Part shown: one piece after another, positions 6,411 to 7,418 of the stretch | How the letters are laid out: every line of letters begins with the position of its first letter | Numbering within the stretch: the first letter of the stretch is position 1 | Source of the DNA: Deltaproteobacteria bacterium | GTDB taxonomy: Bacteria > Bdellovibrionota > UBA1018 | Direction of reading: 5' to 3' | Length of the DNA: 7,418 bases | NCBI GenBank assembly: GCA_016194835.1 | Contig: JACQAU010000240.1 | Coordinates: 1 to 7,418, forward strand | Program-made: the position numbers and the translations under genes | The notes under the pieces: generated by a model | What the model was told of the DNA's origin: nothing | The model's input: only the letters and a program-made list of their open reading frames with translations | Databases searched by the model: none

Positions 6411-6415
6411 TAGAG

Positions 6416-7418
6416 ATGCAAAATTTAGAAATAATTGAAGCACCTATAATAGATAATTTTACTCAACCCCGTGGATTGACTTTCAAAAGGCCACAAACAA
6501 CACGCATAAAACAAACTTGGTCCGTTGGTGGAGGAAAAGGTGGAATCGGAAAAAGTCTGATTGCTTCACAACTTGCTATTTCTCTAGCAAAACTTGGACA
6601 CAAAGTTATTGCAATTGATCTAGATCTAGGTGGGGCTAATTTACACACTTCATTTGGTATTGACTTACCTAGACAGACGCTGGCTGATTTTATTTTAAAA
6701 AGAGAAAATTTACTTTCTCATTGTATTTCTCATACAAACATTCCAAATGTTGAACTTTTGAGCGGTGCTCAAGACTCTCTAGATGTTGTTAATCTGTCAC
6801 AAACTGAAAAATTGCGTCTTTTAGAAAACATGTGGGAACTCAATGCGGATTATCTTATCTTTGATCTGGGTGCAGGAACAAATTTAAATACAATAGATTT
6901 CTTTGCTATGAGCGATGTTGGTTTTGTTGTGTTATTGCCAGAGCCTACGTCGATTGAAAATGCTTATAGATTTTTGAAATGCGTGTATTATCGTCGTCTT
7001 AAGTTAAACCCTGTTTTTGAGCAAATACATCCATTTATAGAGATCGTAATGGATCCAAAAAATAAAGAAGGTATTCTTACACCTGCCGATCTGTTTAGAG
7101 AAACTTATAAAAAAAGCAGCATACTTGCTAAACTCCTGGAAGAAGATATTGCCAAATTTTTACCAAAACTTATTGTAAACCAAACCCGCACTCAATCTGA
7201 TATAGATCTTGGACATTCAGTAAAAACGGTGTGTAAAAAATATTTTGACGTAGAATTAGAATATGTCGGACCCCTTACTTATGATCCATACGTGTGGCAT
7301 TCGATTAGGAAAAGACGACCTGTATTGCTAGAATTTCCAAATGCAAAATTTTCAGAGGATTTACAAAAAATAACTTATAATGCACTCAATAAATCAAACA
7401 ACATAAGGTGCTCACTTA
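6416..7418 (+). CDS. MinD/ParA-family P-loop ATPase (3' end outside window)
   Basis: The frame runs from ATG 6416 to the right edge without a stop, giving 334 complete codons. An in-frame TAA at 6407-6409 excludes an earlier start. A 35-residue N-terminal tail precedes the deviant Walker A GKGGIGKS (40-47) with signature Lys41. The A' motif IDLDLGGAN (67-75) and Walker B YLIFDLGAG (146-154) follow. Asp70 and Asp150 are the expected catalytic and magnesium residues. The later part (VELEYVGPLTYDPYVWHSIRKRRPVLL, split here by eye into EYVGPLTYDPYV and RKRRPVLLEFPNAK) resembles the C-terminal signature of MinD/FlhG-like ATPases. Such proteins dimerise on ATP and position cell structures such as flagella, the division site or polar complexes. 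The fold is clear, but the cargo is not: it lacks an obvious FlhG N-terminal activation motif, and the next gene is unseen. Any extra C-terminal domain would lie beyond the window. Confidence 0.85.
   Translation, partial: MQNLEIIEAPIIDNFTQPRGLTFKRPQTTRIKQTWSVGGGKGGIGKSLIASQLAISLAKLGHKVIAIDLDLGGANLHTSFGIDLPRQTLADFILKRENLLSHCISHTNIPNVELLSGAQDSLDVVNLSQTEKLRLLENMWELNADYLIFDLGAGTNLNTIDFFAMSDVGFVVLLPEPTSIENAYRFLKCVYYRRLKLNPVFEQIHPFIEIVMDPKNKEGILTPADLFRETYKKSSILAKLLEEDIAKFLPKLIVNQTRTQSDIDLGHSVKTVCKKYFDVELEYVGPLTYDPYVWHSIRKRRPVLLEFPNAKFSEDLQKITYNALNKSNNIRCSL

Larger units (their letters stand above)
6125..6415. other. Divergent intergenic control region
   Basis: This 291-base region separates the leftward lipid kinase from the rightward ATPase and holds no credible gene; the only plus-strand start of note, ATG 6141, opens five codons. 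In order it contains the lipid-kinase ribosome site (6133-6137), the sigma-54-like promoter, three inverted repeats, the competing hairpins, a 12-base palindrome TTTTATATAAAA (6355-6366) and the TATAAT box. TTGACA at 6292-6297 has no -10 box at a suitable distance. Confidence 0.7.

Noticed and set aside
6463..6648. Minus-strand open frame of 61 codons opposite the ATPase
   Set aside because: It overlaps the Walker A and A' codons of a clearly real gene and has proline/arginine-rich, low-quality content.

Overview
The window is AT-rich (roughly one third G+C by eye) and gene-dense. It holds a large lipoprotein protease, a Gram-negative-style outer-membrane beta-barrel candidate, a MinD/ParA-type ATPase of a form common in delta-proteobacterial lineages, and a possible sigma-54 promoter. 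Together these suggest a low-GC member of the Bdellovibrionota/Oligoflexia or a related group. That assignment is an inference from protein character; there is no rRNA or other phylogenetic marker in the window.

Layout. (1) Positions 1-710, plus strand: the 3' part of a probable outer-membrane beta-barrel gene, cut by the left edge. (2) Positions 728-4804, plus strand, 17 bases further on and probably in the same transcript: a very large lipoprotein metallopeptidase with a complete metzincin zinc site (HELLHNVGLRH) and Met-turn (SSIMDY). (3) Positions 4785-5450: an open frame, shifted +1 from the protease, with no ATG, GTG or TTG start for its first ~260 bases. It reads as the displaced C-terminal ~215 residues of the protease, so this gene carries a frameshift close to TAA 4802-4804. 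(4) Positions 5447-6124, minus strand: a multi-pass membrane lipid kinase of the SEC59/DGK1/VTE5 type, whose stop codon overlaps the stop of the protease extension tail to tail. (5) Positions 6125-6415: a divergent intergenic region rich in symmetry. It holds a near-consensus sigma-54 promoter for the lipid kinase, several inverted repeats, a set of mutually exclusive hairpins, and a TATAAT box that would make the next mRNA leaderless. (6) Positions 6416-7418, plus strand: a MinD/ParA-family deviant Walker ATPase, open to the right edge.

How they fit. The barrel and lipoprotease probably form an envelope or surface proteolysis unit; a link to predation or scavenging is possible but not shown by the sequence. 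The lipid kinase and the ATPase are transcribed divergently from a shared control region. No mobile element, CRISPR array, tRNA or rRNA was seen. The most unusual items are the frameshifted protease tail, the sigma-54-like promoter on a lipid-kinase gene, and the alternative-pairing RNA segment upstream of the ATPase.
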